This document shows positions 1-8,003 of a stretch of 36,266 bases of DNA, piece after piece. Positions within the stretch are counted from its first letter, which is position 1; every line of letters begins with the position of its first letter. The notes under the pieces were generated by a model. The model ran no database searches. It had not been told where the DNA came from and saw nothing but the letters and a program-made list of their open reading frames with translations. The position numbers and the translations under genes are program-made. Origin of the DNA: a bacterium (lineage in GTDB: Bacteria; Pseudomonadota; Alphaproteobacteria; SP197); the NCBI GenBank assembly GCA_028821455.1, contig JAPPGE010000054.1, positions 1 through 36,266 of the forward strand, in the 5' to 3' direction.

Positions 1-2001
1 GTAGTCCGGGCCGTCGGTGACGAGCCACAGGGCAATCTCCTCGGCGTGCTCGCGCCTGTCGTCGTCGACGATGGTCACCGGGATGGTCGCCGTCGTCGCG
101 CCCGCCGGCACCGTGACCGTGCCGGAAAGCGCCACATAGTCCGCCCCGGCCGCCGCCGAGCCGCTCACCGTATACTTGACCTTGAGGGCGGAGGCCGGGG
201 CCTTGTTCAGCGTCACCTTCAGATCGTGCGTGCCCGACCCTTCCTGCACCCACGATGTGCGGGCGCTGACGATGCGTCCTTCGAGCGGTTCGAAGGACAC
301 CGTCGGCGGCGTCTCGTTGTCGAGAACGGTGAGGGTATGCGTGTCGGGACTGCCCACCTTGTAGTCCGCGCCCGCGGCGAGCGTCAGGACGACCGTCTTG
401 CTGCCCTCCTGCACGCTGTCGTCGATGAGCGTCACCGGGATGGTCGCCGTCGTCGCGCCCCTGGACACCGTCACCGTGCCGGAGAGCGCCGTGTAGTCCG
501 TGCCGGCCGTCGCCGTGCCGTCCACCGTGTAGGAGAGCGTGATGTCGCCGAGCGGGGCCGGCGACAGGTTCACCGTCACATCGCTCGTGCCCGACCCCTC
601 GTCCGCGCTCTGCGACGCAGACGCGAAGGACGCCACCGGCGGGTCGCTGGCGGCGATGGTCAGGGTATGGGTGCCGGAACTCCCTACCTTGTAGCCCGAG
701 CCCGCGGCGAGCTTGAGGACGATCGTTTCGCTGCCCTCCTGCACGCTGTCGTCGATGAGCGTCACCGGAATGGTCGCCGTCGTCGCGCCCGCGGGCACTG
801 TCACCGTGCCGGAGTTGGCGATGGTGAAGTCCGAGCCGGCCGTCGCCGTGCCGCCCACCGTGTAGGAGAGCGTGATGTCGGAGGCCGGGGCCGGCGACAG
901 GTTCACCGTCACATCGCTCGTGCCCGATCCCTCGTCCGCGCTCTGCGACGCAGACGCGAAGGACGCCACCGGCGTCGAATCGACGGACGGGCCGTCGTTG
1001 TCGATGATTTCAAATGTATGAATGTCCTGATTGGACGCCGCGTAGCCCTGACCAAGATCCATGTGCACGACGACAAGCTCATTCCGCTCCTGCGCGCGGT
1101 CGTCAACTATGGTGAAGGGGACGACGGCCGTCGTCGCACCCGCGGGCACCGGGATCCGCACATACGCCACACGCTGTCCGTCGTCTCTTCGAGCCTGCCG
1201 TACTATGGGGCTGACCGTGTAGTCCGCACCCAAGGTCGATTTCCACCCATTGAATCCCCAGGATGGGGCCACGAGGAAGTCCAGCGATATATCGGAGGTC
1301 GGCGCCGGCGACAGTCTCACCGTTACCTCATGCGTTCCCGCGTCTTCGCCCACAACAGATCGGCTGGAGGGGAACCACGCCACCGGAATCCGCGGTGAAG
1401 ACGTTCTGTCGTCGTCGGCAATGGTCAGTGTGTGCGAGTCCACGCTGCCCACCCGGTAGCCCGCACCCCCGGCTAGCTCGAAGATCACGGTCTCGTCATC
1501 TTCCTCGGCGCTGTCGCGTGTGACAAATACGGTAATGAGCGTCTCTTTCGTGCCCGCTTGTACCTTAAGGCTGCCGAAGATCCTTGGACGGAAATAGTCC
1601 GAACCGGCCGTCGCCGTGCCGCCCACCGTGTACTTGACGACGATGTCGGAAGTCGGGGCAGGATCCAGCGTGAGCCAAATTCGGACTCCAGAATCTCTCC
1701 ATTCGCCCACGGTCAGCGACGGAGATTCGAAAGACACCGCCGGCAGCGTTTGCGCGTACGCCTGCGTCGCAACCCCGGCGAGCAGGGTCAGGCACAGCAG
1801 CGTCGGGACGACGCCGTGGCCCAGCTGGCGGACAGCGTCGAGCGCACCCGCAATGCCGCGATCCGCTGCGGATACGCAACCAAGCGGGCGGTCGGAACAA
1901 TCGCAGTCCCGGCGCGGTGCGGAACGATTGCCGTCGCGATAAAGGTCAGACGGGGATGCCGGAAGGCGAAGCAGCCGCCGCCATGCGCCGGACAGACTCA
2001 T
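1..2001 (-). CDS. Calx-beta repeat protein, exported; C-terminus beyond window edge
   Basis: The reading frame runs from ATG at 2001 to the left edge with no stop, giving 667 codons of an incomplete protein. From about residue 89 it is a string of immunoglobulin-like Calx-beta domains, starting near residues 89, 206, 345, 456 and 567. Each has the family core with YTVxGTATAGxDY, SGTVTVPAGATTATIPV and an acidic DD strand turn. Such domains bind calcium and act in adhesion or surface proteins. A hydrophobic stretch at residues 64-79 followed by AYA-Q looks like a signal peptide with cleavage near residue 83. About 60 residues precede it, which is long for a signal peptide, and no other ATG, GTG or TTG start lies between. 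Domains 3 and 4 are nearly identical in DNA. The family call is firm; substrate and role are unknown. Confidence 0.88.
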   Translation of the reverse strand, partial: MSLSGAWRRLLRLPASPSDLYRDGNRSAPRRDCDCSDRPLGCVSAADRGIAGALDAVRQLGHGVVPTLLCLTLLAGVATQAYAQTLPAVSFESPSLTVGEWRDSGVRIWLTLDPAPTSDIVVKYTVGGTATAGSDYFRPRIFGSLKVQAGTKETLITVFVTRDSAEEDDETVIFELAGGAGYRVGSVDSHTLTIADDDRTSSPRIPVAWFPSSRSVVGEDAGTHEVTVRLSPAPTSDISLDFLVAPSWGFNGWKSTLGADYTVSPIVRQARRDDGQRVAYVRIPVPAGATTAVVPFTIVDDRAQERNELVVVHMDLGQGYAASNQDIHTFEIIDNDGPSVDSTPVASFASASQSADEGSGTSDVTVNLSPAPASDITLSYTVGGTATAGSDFTIANSGTVTVPAGATTATIPVTLIDDSVQEGSETIVLKLAAGSGYKVGSSGTHTLTIAASDPPVASFASASQSADEGSGTSDVTVNLSPAPLGDITLSYTVDGTATAGTDYTALSGTVTVSRGATTATIPVTLIDDSVQEGSKTVVLTLAAGADYKVGSPDTHTLTVLDNETPPTVSFEPLEGRIVSARTSWVQEGSGTHDLKVTLNKAPASALKVKYTVSGSAAAGADYVALSGTVTVPAGATTATIPVTIVDDDRREHAEEIALWLVTDGPDY
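304..969 (-). repeat. Tandem 330-333 bp coding repeats (Calx-beta units)
   Basis: Two adjacent units (about 637-969 and 304-636) share long nearly identical stretches, for example around 563-640 versus 896-973 and 401-450 versus 731-780. The period is 333 bases in one part and 330 in another, so they differ by one codon. A third, more diverged unit continues to position 1. This is in-frame domain duplication inside the Calx-beta gene, not a mobile repeat. Confidence 0.85.
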
Positions 2002-2384
2002 CGTCGGCGGCTCGGCTTATTGCCGCCTTCCTGTGACGCTGTCAAGGGCGGCGAGGATCCCCTGGAGTCACACTCCCTGATGCGACGGCGAAGCGCCCCG
2101 GCAATGCATCCCGTCCCGGAGGGAACCCGGCGGACCATCGCACGGCGGCGTTCGCTCCACATCGTCGTCATGGCTCTCCTCCGAATGCTCCGCCCTCTCA
2201 CCGCCAACCGTAATGCGGGCCTGCCGCCAAGGGAACCCTCTGACGGGCACCGTCCGGTCGATGGCAACGGTACGCGCGGCGGCGCAGGCGGTGTCTCCAC
2301 CCGAAGCGATGTCCGCGGTCTTTCCATGCGACCCGTGCGTGGGATCACTCCGGGATGTCGTCGCGCCCCGTGCGCTCCAGGTAG
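2002..2384. other. Gene-free stretch, 383 bases
   Basis: Apart from the promoter-like boxes next to 2001, I see no gene with a ribosome-binding site or a recognisable protein here. The open frames present are arginine- and proline-rich artefacts of high GC. Confidence 0.5.
2016..2045 (-). promoter_or_regulatory. Candidate sigma-70-like promoter of the Calx-beta gene
   Basis: On the minus strand TTGACA (2045-2040) is followed after 18 bases by AATAAG (2021-2016). A transcript from it would start only about 8 bases before the ATG at 2001, and no Shine-Dalgarno sequence is visible there. The gene would then be nearly leaderless. Confidence 0.35.
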
Positions 2385-2741
2385 TCAGTGACCAGGGCCG
2401 GGCCCTCGCCGGCGCCCCTGGTCGAGCATGTCGTCCATCGCCATGCGCACGAGGAAGGAGACGCGCCCGTGCAGGCTCTTCCACAGCGGAACCGCCGTCT
2501 CCGGCGGCGCGCAAGGAAGATGCGCGATGATCCGCCGGGCGGCTTGCGCGATGTCCTGCCGCTGTTCCATGGCGAGGGTGGCGTCCTCCCGGGGTCGTGT
2601 GGGATCGACCGCCAGGGCGGCCCGCACGAGGAAGGCCGAGACCGGCATGCCGGCCCGCGATGCCCGGGCGGAGATCCTCTCCCACGCCTCGTCCGTGCAC
2701 GAGAGCGTGTGCTTGCCCGACCTCTTCGGGCGGCGCTTCAT
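2385..2741 (-). CDS. Small ribbon-helix-helix-like protein (mobilisation/MobC-like signature)
   Basis: This 118-residue protein has a basic start (MKRRPKRSGK), then a short strand and two helices reading LSCTDEAWERISARASRAG and MPVSAFLVRAAL. That pattern, including A-x-x-A-G-M-x-x-SAF, is typical of ribbon-helix-helix plasmid mobilisation and antitoxin-like DNA-binding proteins. The C-terminal half (residues 55-110) is helical and unrecognised. Its start overlaps the stop of the next upstream gene by four bases, so it is the last member of a three-gene operon. No relaxase or toxin is visible nearby, so the role is open. The fold call is by motif resemblance only. Confidence 0.6.
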   Translation of the reverse strand: MKRRPKRSGKHTLSCTDEAWERISARASRAGMPVSAFLVRAALAVDPTRPREDATLAMEQRQDIAQAARRIIAHLPCAPPETAVPLWKSLHGRVSFLVRMAMDDMLDQGRRRGPGPGH

Positions 2742-3049
2742 GGATCCGCTTCCGGCGCCTTCAGGCGGCAGAGAAGCTCGAGCGCGTCGACGACGGACAT
2801 GCCGAGGTCCGGCACCGGAGCCATGAGGTGCGTGACCACCTCGGCCGTGGCTGGCAGATGATCGAGGAGGGCCTTCAGTTCGTCCGGCGCCGCCATCGTC
2901 TCCCCGGCCGCCGGCTCGTCGTGAAGGGCGCAGGCGACCATGAAGGCCGAGCGGCTCATGCCCGCCTTCTTCGCCCGCCTGGCGATGATCGCCTGCTGCT
3001 TCGCCGAGCAGTAGTACGAGCGCTGCCGGGCCCGGTCCTCGGTCATCAT
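2738..3049 (-). CDS. Small ribbon-helix-helix-like protein, second of three
   Basis: The protein has 103 residues. Residues 10-42 (SYYCSAKQQAIIARRAKKAG, then MSRSAFMVACAL) match the same pattern as the downstream neighbour: a short strand, a basic helix, and GMxxSAFxV opening a second helix. The remainder is acidic and helical. It overlaps the upstream gene by four bases (3046-3049) and the downstream gene by four bases (2738-2741), so the three genes are translationally coupled. It may be a DNA-binding partner or paralogue of its neighbours. No specific function is recognised. Confidence 0.6.
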   Translation of the reverse strand: MMTEDRARQRSYYCSAKQQAIIARRAKKAGMSRSAFMVACALHDEPAAGETMAAPDELKALLDHLPATAEVVTHLMAPVPDLGMSVVDALELLCRLKAPEADP

Positions 3050-3288
3050 CTGAGCCCCCGCTCCAGGGCGAGGCGGGTCTCCACTTGCTCGTTGATCGCC
3101 TTCCAGGTCTCCGGATCCTCGATGAGACGAAGCCGCTCGATCTCCTCGCGACAGGCGAGCGGGCCTTCCACGCGGGCCAGGGCGGCGGCGGCGCCGGGAC
3201 GGTGAACGATGAAGGCCGAAAGGTGCATGCCGAAGACTGCGGCGGTCTCCCTCGGGTCCTGCCCTTGGCCGTCGGCCGTCATTGCCAT
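3046..3288 (-). CDS. Small protein, first of three; degenerate ribbon-helix-helix-like
   Basis: The protein has 80 residues. It keeps the segment FGMHLSAFIV (about residues 19-28), equivalent to GMxxSAFxV in the two downstream proteins. The preceding basic strand-helix is replaced by a short TADGQGQDPRETAAV stretch, so the DNA-binding half looks shortened or lost. The C-terminal part is a charged helix ending in LALERGLR. Two in-frame ATGs (3288 and 3282) are possible and neither has a strong ribosome-binding site. It shares a four-base overlap with the next gene. It could be a decayed paralogue or a dimerisation partner. Confidence 0.5.
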   Translation of the reverse strand: MAMTADGQGQDPRETAAVFGMHLSAFIVHRPGAAAALARVEGPLACREEIERLRLIEDPETWKAINEQVETRLALERGLR

Positions 3289-3937
3289 GCGACTTCGTTC
3301 AAGGTTCGCCTATGGTCGAATTGAGGTCAGCGCGGATGATTGCATTCCGCCACTCTTACGGTCAACTTGAGGTCCAGTGGCAGGCCGCCCGGCAGGAGGC
3401 GTTCAGGGTCTTCTTGAGGTCGGATTGTGCAGCCGCCGGGCGACGTTCCGTGGAGCCCTGAGAAGGTCCGGCGCCGATGACCTTAATTGTGGAGAACAGG
3501 GAAGGTCGGTGATACTAGTGCAGAACAATTACCGTAGGTATACCCACTGTCACGTGCACGGCCTTCCAGGGTGTTCTGCCCAAAACCCGCAACATGGCGC
3601 AATCGATGAAGATCTTATGTCATTCATACGTCAGATCCGGAAATGCAACTCTTTCTCTATATCAGACTTGTGTATGAAGGTCATCGGGACCGCGCCACAG
3701 GGCCGTTGACAGGCCATGCATGTCTCGGATAATATGCCATATTGGTGAGAGGGTGGAAAGAGCGTAAGTCAGGCGTATTTCTGGTGTTGGTCGTGACGTG
3801 GTGCTTCACACCGATTCCCGCATCCTCCCACGATCTTGCCCTGGAGGCCTTGCCGCATGTCGAGACTTGGTACGGATCGTGGGACCATCCCCCGCGTCGG
3901 CCCTACACCGCGATGAACAGCCGTACCTGATGCACCA
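3289..3937. other. Gene-free stretch, 649 bases, partly AT-rich
   Basis: No convincing gene lies between the small-gene operon and the alcohol dehydrogenase. The part around 3590-3760 is visibly richer in A and T than the rest of the window. Three direct copies of TTGAGGTC lie at the left side. A 62-codon frame at 3742-3930 has a hydrophobic N-terminus but no ribosome-binding site and was not accepted as a gene. Confidence 0.5.
3321..3421 (+). repeat. Three direct copies of TTGAGGTC at 46-47 base spacing
   Basis: Exact copies start at 3321, 3367 and 3414. The spacing of 46 and 47 bases puts them on roughly the same face of the helix. They lie upstream of the three-gene operon whose first codon is at 3288, so they could be binding sites for its products or for another regulator. 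Confidence 0.4.
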
Positions 3938-5137
3938 TCAACCGAGGCGGCCCACGAGTGCGTCGAGGAAGAGCTGGCGGAACGTGTCATCGGTGAGCGG
4001 CCGGGGGTTGGTGGCGGCCGTAGGATCTGCGAGCCCCTGGCGGACGACCTCGTCGACATCGTGATCGTCGACCCCGATCTCGCCCAGAGTGTGCTCGATG
4101 CCGAGCGTCCGGCGCAGATCAAGGACCCAATCCATCACGGAATCGACGCCGCCGCTCCCAAGACCGAGCCACCGCGAAAGATCCCGGTATCGTGCGTCCA
4201 CGACGTCCCTGTTGAAGGCGATGACATAGGGCATGACGATGGCATTGGTCCGGCCGTGGTGGGTGTCGAAGAGCGCGCCGACAGGGTGTGACAGGGAATG
4301 GACGGCACCGAGACCCTTCTGGAAGGCGGTGGCTCCCATGGTGGCGGCCACCAGCATGTTTCCCCGAGCCTCAAGGTTGGCGCCATCGCTGACCGCCACC
4401 GGCAGCCACTCCTTCACCAGACGCATGCCCTCAAGGGCGACACCGTCGGCCATGGGGTGAAAGCCGGGCGCACTGAAGGCCTCGAGGCAGTGGGCGAGCG
4501 CATCCATGCCGGTCCACGCCGTGATGGAGCGCGGAAGCCCGACGCCGAGCCGGGGATCCTCGATGACGATGCCCGGCAGCATCCGGGGATGAAACAGGAT
4601 CTTCTTGGTGCGCTCGGCCTCGTCAATGACGACGGCCGCACGTCCCACCTCTGACCCCGTCCCGGCAGTGGTGGGAACGGCAATGACCGGCAGGATGGCG
4701 TCGTGGTTGGCACGTCGCCAGTTGTCGCCCTTGTCTTCGAACACGAACATGTCAAGCGTCTGTCCGGCCATGAAAGCGATGGTCTTGCCGGCATCCATGG
4801 CGCTGCCGCCGCCAAGGGCGACGACGCCGTCATGGTCTCCGGAATCGAGGCGTCCGACCCCTCTCGTGATATCGGAACCGGAGGGGTTAGGACTGATGTC
4901 GCAGAAGAGGTCCGCCTGGAGTCCGGCGGCGCGCATGTCGCCGAGGGCACGGGTGACCATGTCGAGGCCCGCAAGTCCCGGATCCGTCACGAGAAGGGGC
5001 CGCGCCATGCCCAGTGCGCGGCAGGCATCCGCGAGTTCGGCGATCCGTCCGGGGCCGAAGCGGATTTCCGTGGGCCAGGTCCAGGTGACGTTCTCAGGGA
5101 GGTTCATGGCATCATCGATCCGGGTGTAGGGTGACAT
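3938..5137 (-). CDS. Iron-containing alcohol dehydrogenase
   Basis: This 399-residue NAD(P)-dependent, metal-containing (group III) alcohol dehydrogenase is cytoplasmic and oxidises an alcohol to an aldehyde or ketone, or the reverse. Visible features are the nucleotide-binding GGGSAMD (residues 109-115), the PTTAGTGSEV loop (155-164), and metal ligands fitting D212, H216, H280 and H294 in the motifs GMDALAHCLEA and GAVHSLSHP...DTHH. ATG at 5137 was chosen because GAGG lies six bases upstream; ATGs at 5152 and 5107 are possible. The frame is open further upstream to 5389, but that part overlaps the divergent gene and looks non-coding. Length is normal for the family. It diverges from the nucleoside hydrolase with 64 bases between. 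The substrate cannot be told. Confidence 0.9.
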   Translation of the reverse strand: MSPYTRIDDAMNLPENVTWTWPTEIRFGPGRIAELADACRALGMARPLLVTDPGLAGLDMVTRALGDMRAAGLQADLFCDISPNPSGSDITRGVGRLDSGDHDGVVALGGGSAMDAGKTIAFMAGQTLDMFVFEDKGDNWRRANHDAILPVIAVPTTAGTGSEVGRAAVVIDEAERTKKILFHPRMLPGIVIEDPRLGVGLPRSITAWTGMDALAHCLEAFSAPGFHPMADGVALEGMRLVKEWLPVAVSDGANLEARGNMLVAATMGATAFQKGLGAVHSLSHPVGALFDTHHGRTNAIVMPYVIAFNRDVVDARYRDLSRWLGLGSGGVDSVMDWVLDLRRTLGIEHTLGEIGVDDHDVDEVVRQGLADPTAATNPRPLTDDTFRQLFLDALVGRLG

Positions 5138-5201
5138 GGTTTGCCTCGCCATGGCGGCGGATGCAAGATAGACGCCCTCTTCTTCACGTTCCGGTCCTGG
5201 A

Positions 5202-6098
5202 GTGGAACCGCTTCCCGTCATCTTCGATTGCGATCCCGGCAAGGACGACTCACTGGCGCTCTTCGTCGCCCTGGCCCTGCCGGATTCCATCGATGTCCTT
5301 GGCATCACCACCGTCGCCGGGAACGTGCCGGTCGAACACACCAGCCGCAATGCGCGACGTATCGTGGAAGCCGCGGGACGCCACGACATACCGGTCTATC
5401 CCGGTTGCGCCCGGCCACTCCTGCGAAACGCCGTGACGGCTGTCGATGTTCACGGCGCCGACGGAATGGGAGGATCGGGGCTCCCCGATGCGGAACTTCC
5501 GGTGGAGGACTTCCATGCCGTGGAGGCGCTTGCCGGTTTTCTCGAGGAAGCCTCGATACCGCTCACGATCGCGGCGATCGGTCCCTTGACGAACATTGCC
5601 CTGCTGATGTCCCTCAGACCGGATCTGGTGCCGTCGATCGGACAGCTCGTTGTCATGGGGGGCGCCCGGAAAGGGGGCAATGTCACGAGGAACGCCGAGT
5701 TCAACATCTTTGCCGACCCCCATGCCGCCCGGATCGTGCTTGCGGGCAAGGTGCCGGCGACAGTCGTTCCACTGGACGTCACCCGCGGGATCCTGCCTCC
5801 GCAGGACTGGTTCGACGCCATGGAAGGCTTTGGGGAACCGGGCAGGGCCGTTGCCGCCATGTGGCGGGAATCTCCGGTGGCGCTTCACGATGTCACGGTG
5901 ACGGGGCTGTTGGCCTGGCCTGAACTTTATGCGCTCGAGTCATGTTCGGTTGACGTGATCTGGAATGACACAGGTGACTTTGGGCGCACCGTGTTCAGCA
6001 GGGATGACGGACCGCTCAGCGTCGTCAAGCGCGTCGATCAGCAACGCCTTTCCGACAGGGTGATGGGGGCGATGGAGACCTACGCCACGGAACCATGA
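5202..6098 (+). CDS. Nucleoside hydrolase (inosine-uridine preferring family)
   Basis: The 298-residue enzyme cleaves the N-glycosidic bond of ribonucleosides to ribose and free base, using a calcium ion held by an aspartate cluster. The hallmark DCDPGKDD is at residues 9-16, near the N-terminus as expected. Further family segments are AIGPLTNIALL, VVMGGA and NAEFNIFADPHAARIV, the last contributing substrate and metal contacts. The start must be the GTG at 5202, because a stop in the same frame lies 33 bases upstream and no other start intervenes. No signal peptide is seen. It diverges from the alcohol dehydrogenase and converges on the 2-hydroxyacid dehydrogenase. Whether it prefers purine or pyrimidine nucleosides cannot be read. 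Confidence 0.92.
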   Translation: MEPLPVIFDCDPGKDDSLALFVALALPDSIDVLGITTVAGNVPVEHTSRNARRIVEAAGRHDIPVYPGCARPLLRNAVTAVDVHGADGMGGSGLPDAELPVEDFHAVEALAGFLEEASIPLTIAAIGPLTNIALLMSLRPDLVPSIGQLVVMGGARKGGNVTRNAEFNIFADPHAARIVLAGKVPATVVPLDVTRGILPPQDWFDAMEGFGEPGRAVAAMWRESPVALHDVTVTGLLAWPELYALESCSVDVIWNDTGDFGRTVFSRDDGPLSVVKRVDQQRLSDRVMGAMETYATEP

Positions 6099-6116
6099 CA
6101 TCTCCCGGGCGGTGCG

Positions 6117-7091
6117 TCAGGCGACCCTGTCGGGAGGCTCCTGGCCGCCAAAGAAGGCATCGAGATTGTCGAGTGCGCGAAATCCCATTGCGTCACGGGT
6201 CGGCATTGTGGCACTGCCGAGATGCGGCAGGAGAAAGACATTGTCGAGTTCGCGGTAGCCAGGATGGATGTCTGGCTCCCCGTCGAACACATCGAGCCCT
6301 GCGGAAAAGAGCTTGCCGCAGGAAAGCGCGGCAATCAGCGCGTCATCGTCAACGACATTGCCGCGTGCCGTATTGACGACGATGGCGCCATCGGGCAGCA
6401 GCCGAAGGCTTTCCTCGTTGATGATGCGCAGGGTCTCGGGCGTGGAGGGACAGTGAATCGACAGGATGTCGCTGACGGCCAGCAGACTCTCGAGACTGTC
6501 GTGAAAGCGGGCGCCCGCCTCCAGTTCGCCTGCGAGCCGTGACCTGTTGTGGTAATGCACCTCCATGCCGAATCCGGCGACCCGCCGGGCCAGTGCCTGT
6601 CCGATGCGGCCCATGCCGAGAATGCCCAGCCTGGCTCCGGTGACGTGGACACCCCTCATGGCGGTCGGCGCCCAGGCACCCCAGGTTTTCTCGTAGATTA
6701 TCCTCTGGCCTTCGTGCACCCGCCTTGCGGCGCCCAGGATCAGCAGCACGGCAATATCGGCGGTGGCATCGGTGAGAACGTCCGGCGTATTGGTGACGAC
6801 AATTCCGCGCCTGGCCGCCGCGTCGATGTCGATGTGTTCGTAGCCAACGGAGAACGACGCGATCACCTTGACGCCGTTCGTGAGTCGGCTGATGACCTCG
6901 GATGAAATCCTGTCCGTGGGGCAGGGAACGAGGGCGTCGGCCTCGCGGCATCCTTCGACCACCTCGTCAGCCGATGGCAGATGATCGTCGGCGTTGAGAA
7001 TGGGTCGATAGTCGCGCTTGAGGCGATCCTCGACAGCGTCGGGGAGTCGGCGGGTGACAAAGACCGAGGGGCGGTGGTCTGCGCTTGACAT
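6117..7091 (-). CDS. D-isomer-specific 2-hydroxyacid dehydrogenase (glyoxylate/hydroxypyruvate reductase-like)
   Basis: The protein has 324 residues and both family domains: an N- and C-terminal catalytic part around a Rossmann domain. The NAD(P) motif GMGRIG is at residues 159-164. The catalytic triad fits R243 (NTARGNVVDDDAL), E272 (DVFDGEP) and H290 (LLPHLGSAT). It should interconvert a 2-keto acid and a D-2-hydroxy acid such as glyoxylate/glycolate or hydroxypyruvate/glycerate. ATG 7091 has an AGGA seven bases upstream. The gene converges on the nucleoside hydrolase with 18 bases between and diverges from eipB with 49 bases between, so it is probably a single-gene unit. The exact keto-acid is uncertain. 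Confidence 0.92.
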   Translation of the reverse strand: MSSADHRPSVFVTRRLPDAVEDRLKRDYRPILNADDHLPSADEVVEGCREADALVPCPTDRISSEVISRLTNGVKVIASFSVGYEHIDIDAAARRGIVVTNTPDVLTDATADIAVLLILGAARRVHEGQRIIYEKTWGAWAPTAMRGVHVTGARLGILGMGRIGQALARRVAGFGMEVHYHNRSRLAGELEAGARFHDSLESLLAVSDILSIHCPSTPETLRIINEESLRLLPDGAIVVNTARGNVVDDDALIAALSCGKLFSAGLDVFDGEPDIHPGYRELDNVFLLPHLGSATMPTRDAMGFRALDNLDAFFGGQEPPDRVA

Positions 7092-7140
7092 GGTTGTTCC
7101 TGACTTTCAAATACGTTGGAGGCCGAAAGAAACGTCCATA

Positions 7141-7908
7141 ATGAAATCCCGGGCCAATCGCAAAACATTCATCGCCATGCTGTTGCTGGTCTGGACGGCG
7201 GGTGGGGCACACGCGCTTGACATGCTGTCCCATCGGGCTTCCTACCATGCCAGCGTGCAGATTCTGCGAGGTGATCCGGCGACCAGGGCAGGGGAGGGAT
7301 TCGTCGAGTGGAGAACGGAGGATCACTGCGAAACCTGGCTCTTCAGCGAAGTCTCCCTCATCCGCATCGGGAGTGGGGATGATGCGCCCGAATTCGCCAG
7401 CAACCAGGTGAGTTTCGAGGCCAAGGACGGGTCGTGGTACCGCTATCAGAACGAATTCGATGGACCGGGCGGAAGAGAGCTCTCTTCGGGCGAGGCGGTG
7501 GTGACCGAAGCGCACAAGCCAGGACGGATCGCGGTCGAGGAACCGGAATCGCTCGCCGGAGACCTGCCCGTTGGCGCCGTCTTCCCGATGCGCTTCACCA
7601 TTGATGTTCTCGAGCGCGCCGCCACTGGCGAGAGGTTCATGAACCACGTCGTTTTCGATGGTATGGATGGAGCCGCGGCGAGCGAGTACACGACCTTTGT
7701 GCAGTCGGTCGAAGAGAGCGATGGCCACTCGATCTGGACCGTGAAAGTCTCGGTCTTCACCGACCCGGAACACATCGGGCCGGAAATGGAGGTGACGGCC
7801 CGCGTTCGTGATGATGGCGTGATCGACACCATCCGCTACGAGGACGACACGACGGTCACCACCCTGACACTCCACGAGTTGACGGAGCTTCCCGCCGGCG
7901 GCTGCTGA
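7141..7908 (+). CDS. eipB: Periplasmic EipB-like protein (DUF1849)
   Basis: This 255-residue protein has a clear signal peptide (MKSRANRKTFIAMLLLVWTA, cleavage near GGAHA-LD). The mature start LDMLSHRASYHASV and the following HCETW segment match EipB, the envelope integrity protein known from Brucella and widespread in alphaproteobacteria. EipB forms a spiral-like beta structure in the periplasm, stabilised by one disulfide. Here the only mature cysteines are C63 (in HCETW) and the last residue C255, which fits that disulfide. The frame is open further upstream to 7018, but ATG 7141 starts the signal peptide and is the logical start. Role by family: cell-envelope stability. Confidence 0.85.
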   Translation: MKSRANRKTFIAMLLLVWTAGGAHALDMLSHRASYHASVQILRGDPATRAGEGFVEWRTEDHCETWLFSEVSLIRIGSGDDAPEFASNQVSFEAKDGSWYRYQNEFDGPGGRELSSGEAVVTEAHKPGRIAVEEPESLAGDLPVGAVFPMRFTIDVLERAATGERFMNHVVFDGMDGAAASEYTTFVQSVEESDGHSIWTVKVSVFTDPEHIGPEMEVTARVRDDGVIDTIRYEDDTTVTTLTLHELTELPAGGC

Positions 7909-7923
7909 ACGCCGGGCGGGAGT
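7888..7923 (+). terminator. GC-rich hairpin over the eipB stop codon
   Basis: CCCGCCGGCG (7891-7900) can pair with CGCCGGGCGGG (7910-7920) with one bulged base, across a nine-base loop that contains the TGA stop. No run of T follows, so it is only a weak intrinsic terminator candidate. Confidence 0.3.
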
Positions 7924-8003
7924 CTTGTGAACCGGCGGCGGTGACGGAAGGAAGATCACTGACGGGCGAATGGCTGTCGTTGCAGGAGACTCCTCGACAG
8001 GTG

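Noticed and set aside
563..973. Regular repeats considered as a CRISPR array
   Set aside because: The units are 330-333 bases long, in frame and encode Calx-beta domains; there are no spacers.
46..1398. Plus-strand open frame of 450 codons
   Set aside because: It is an arginine- and histidine-rich shadow of the Calx-beta gene, whose minus-strand frame shows clear domain motifs.
3742..3930. 62-codon frame with a signal-peptide-like hydrophobic start
   Set aside because: It begins at TTG/GTG with no ribosome-binding site, ends in non-protein-like sequence and has no recognised relative.
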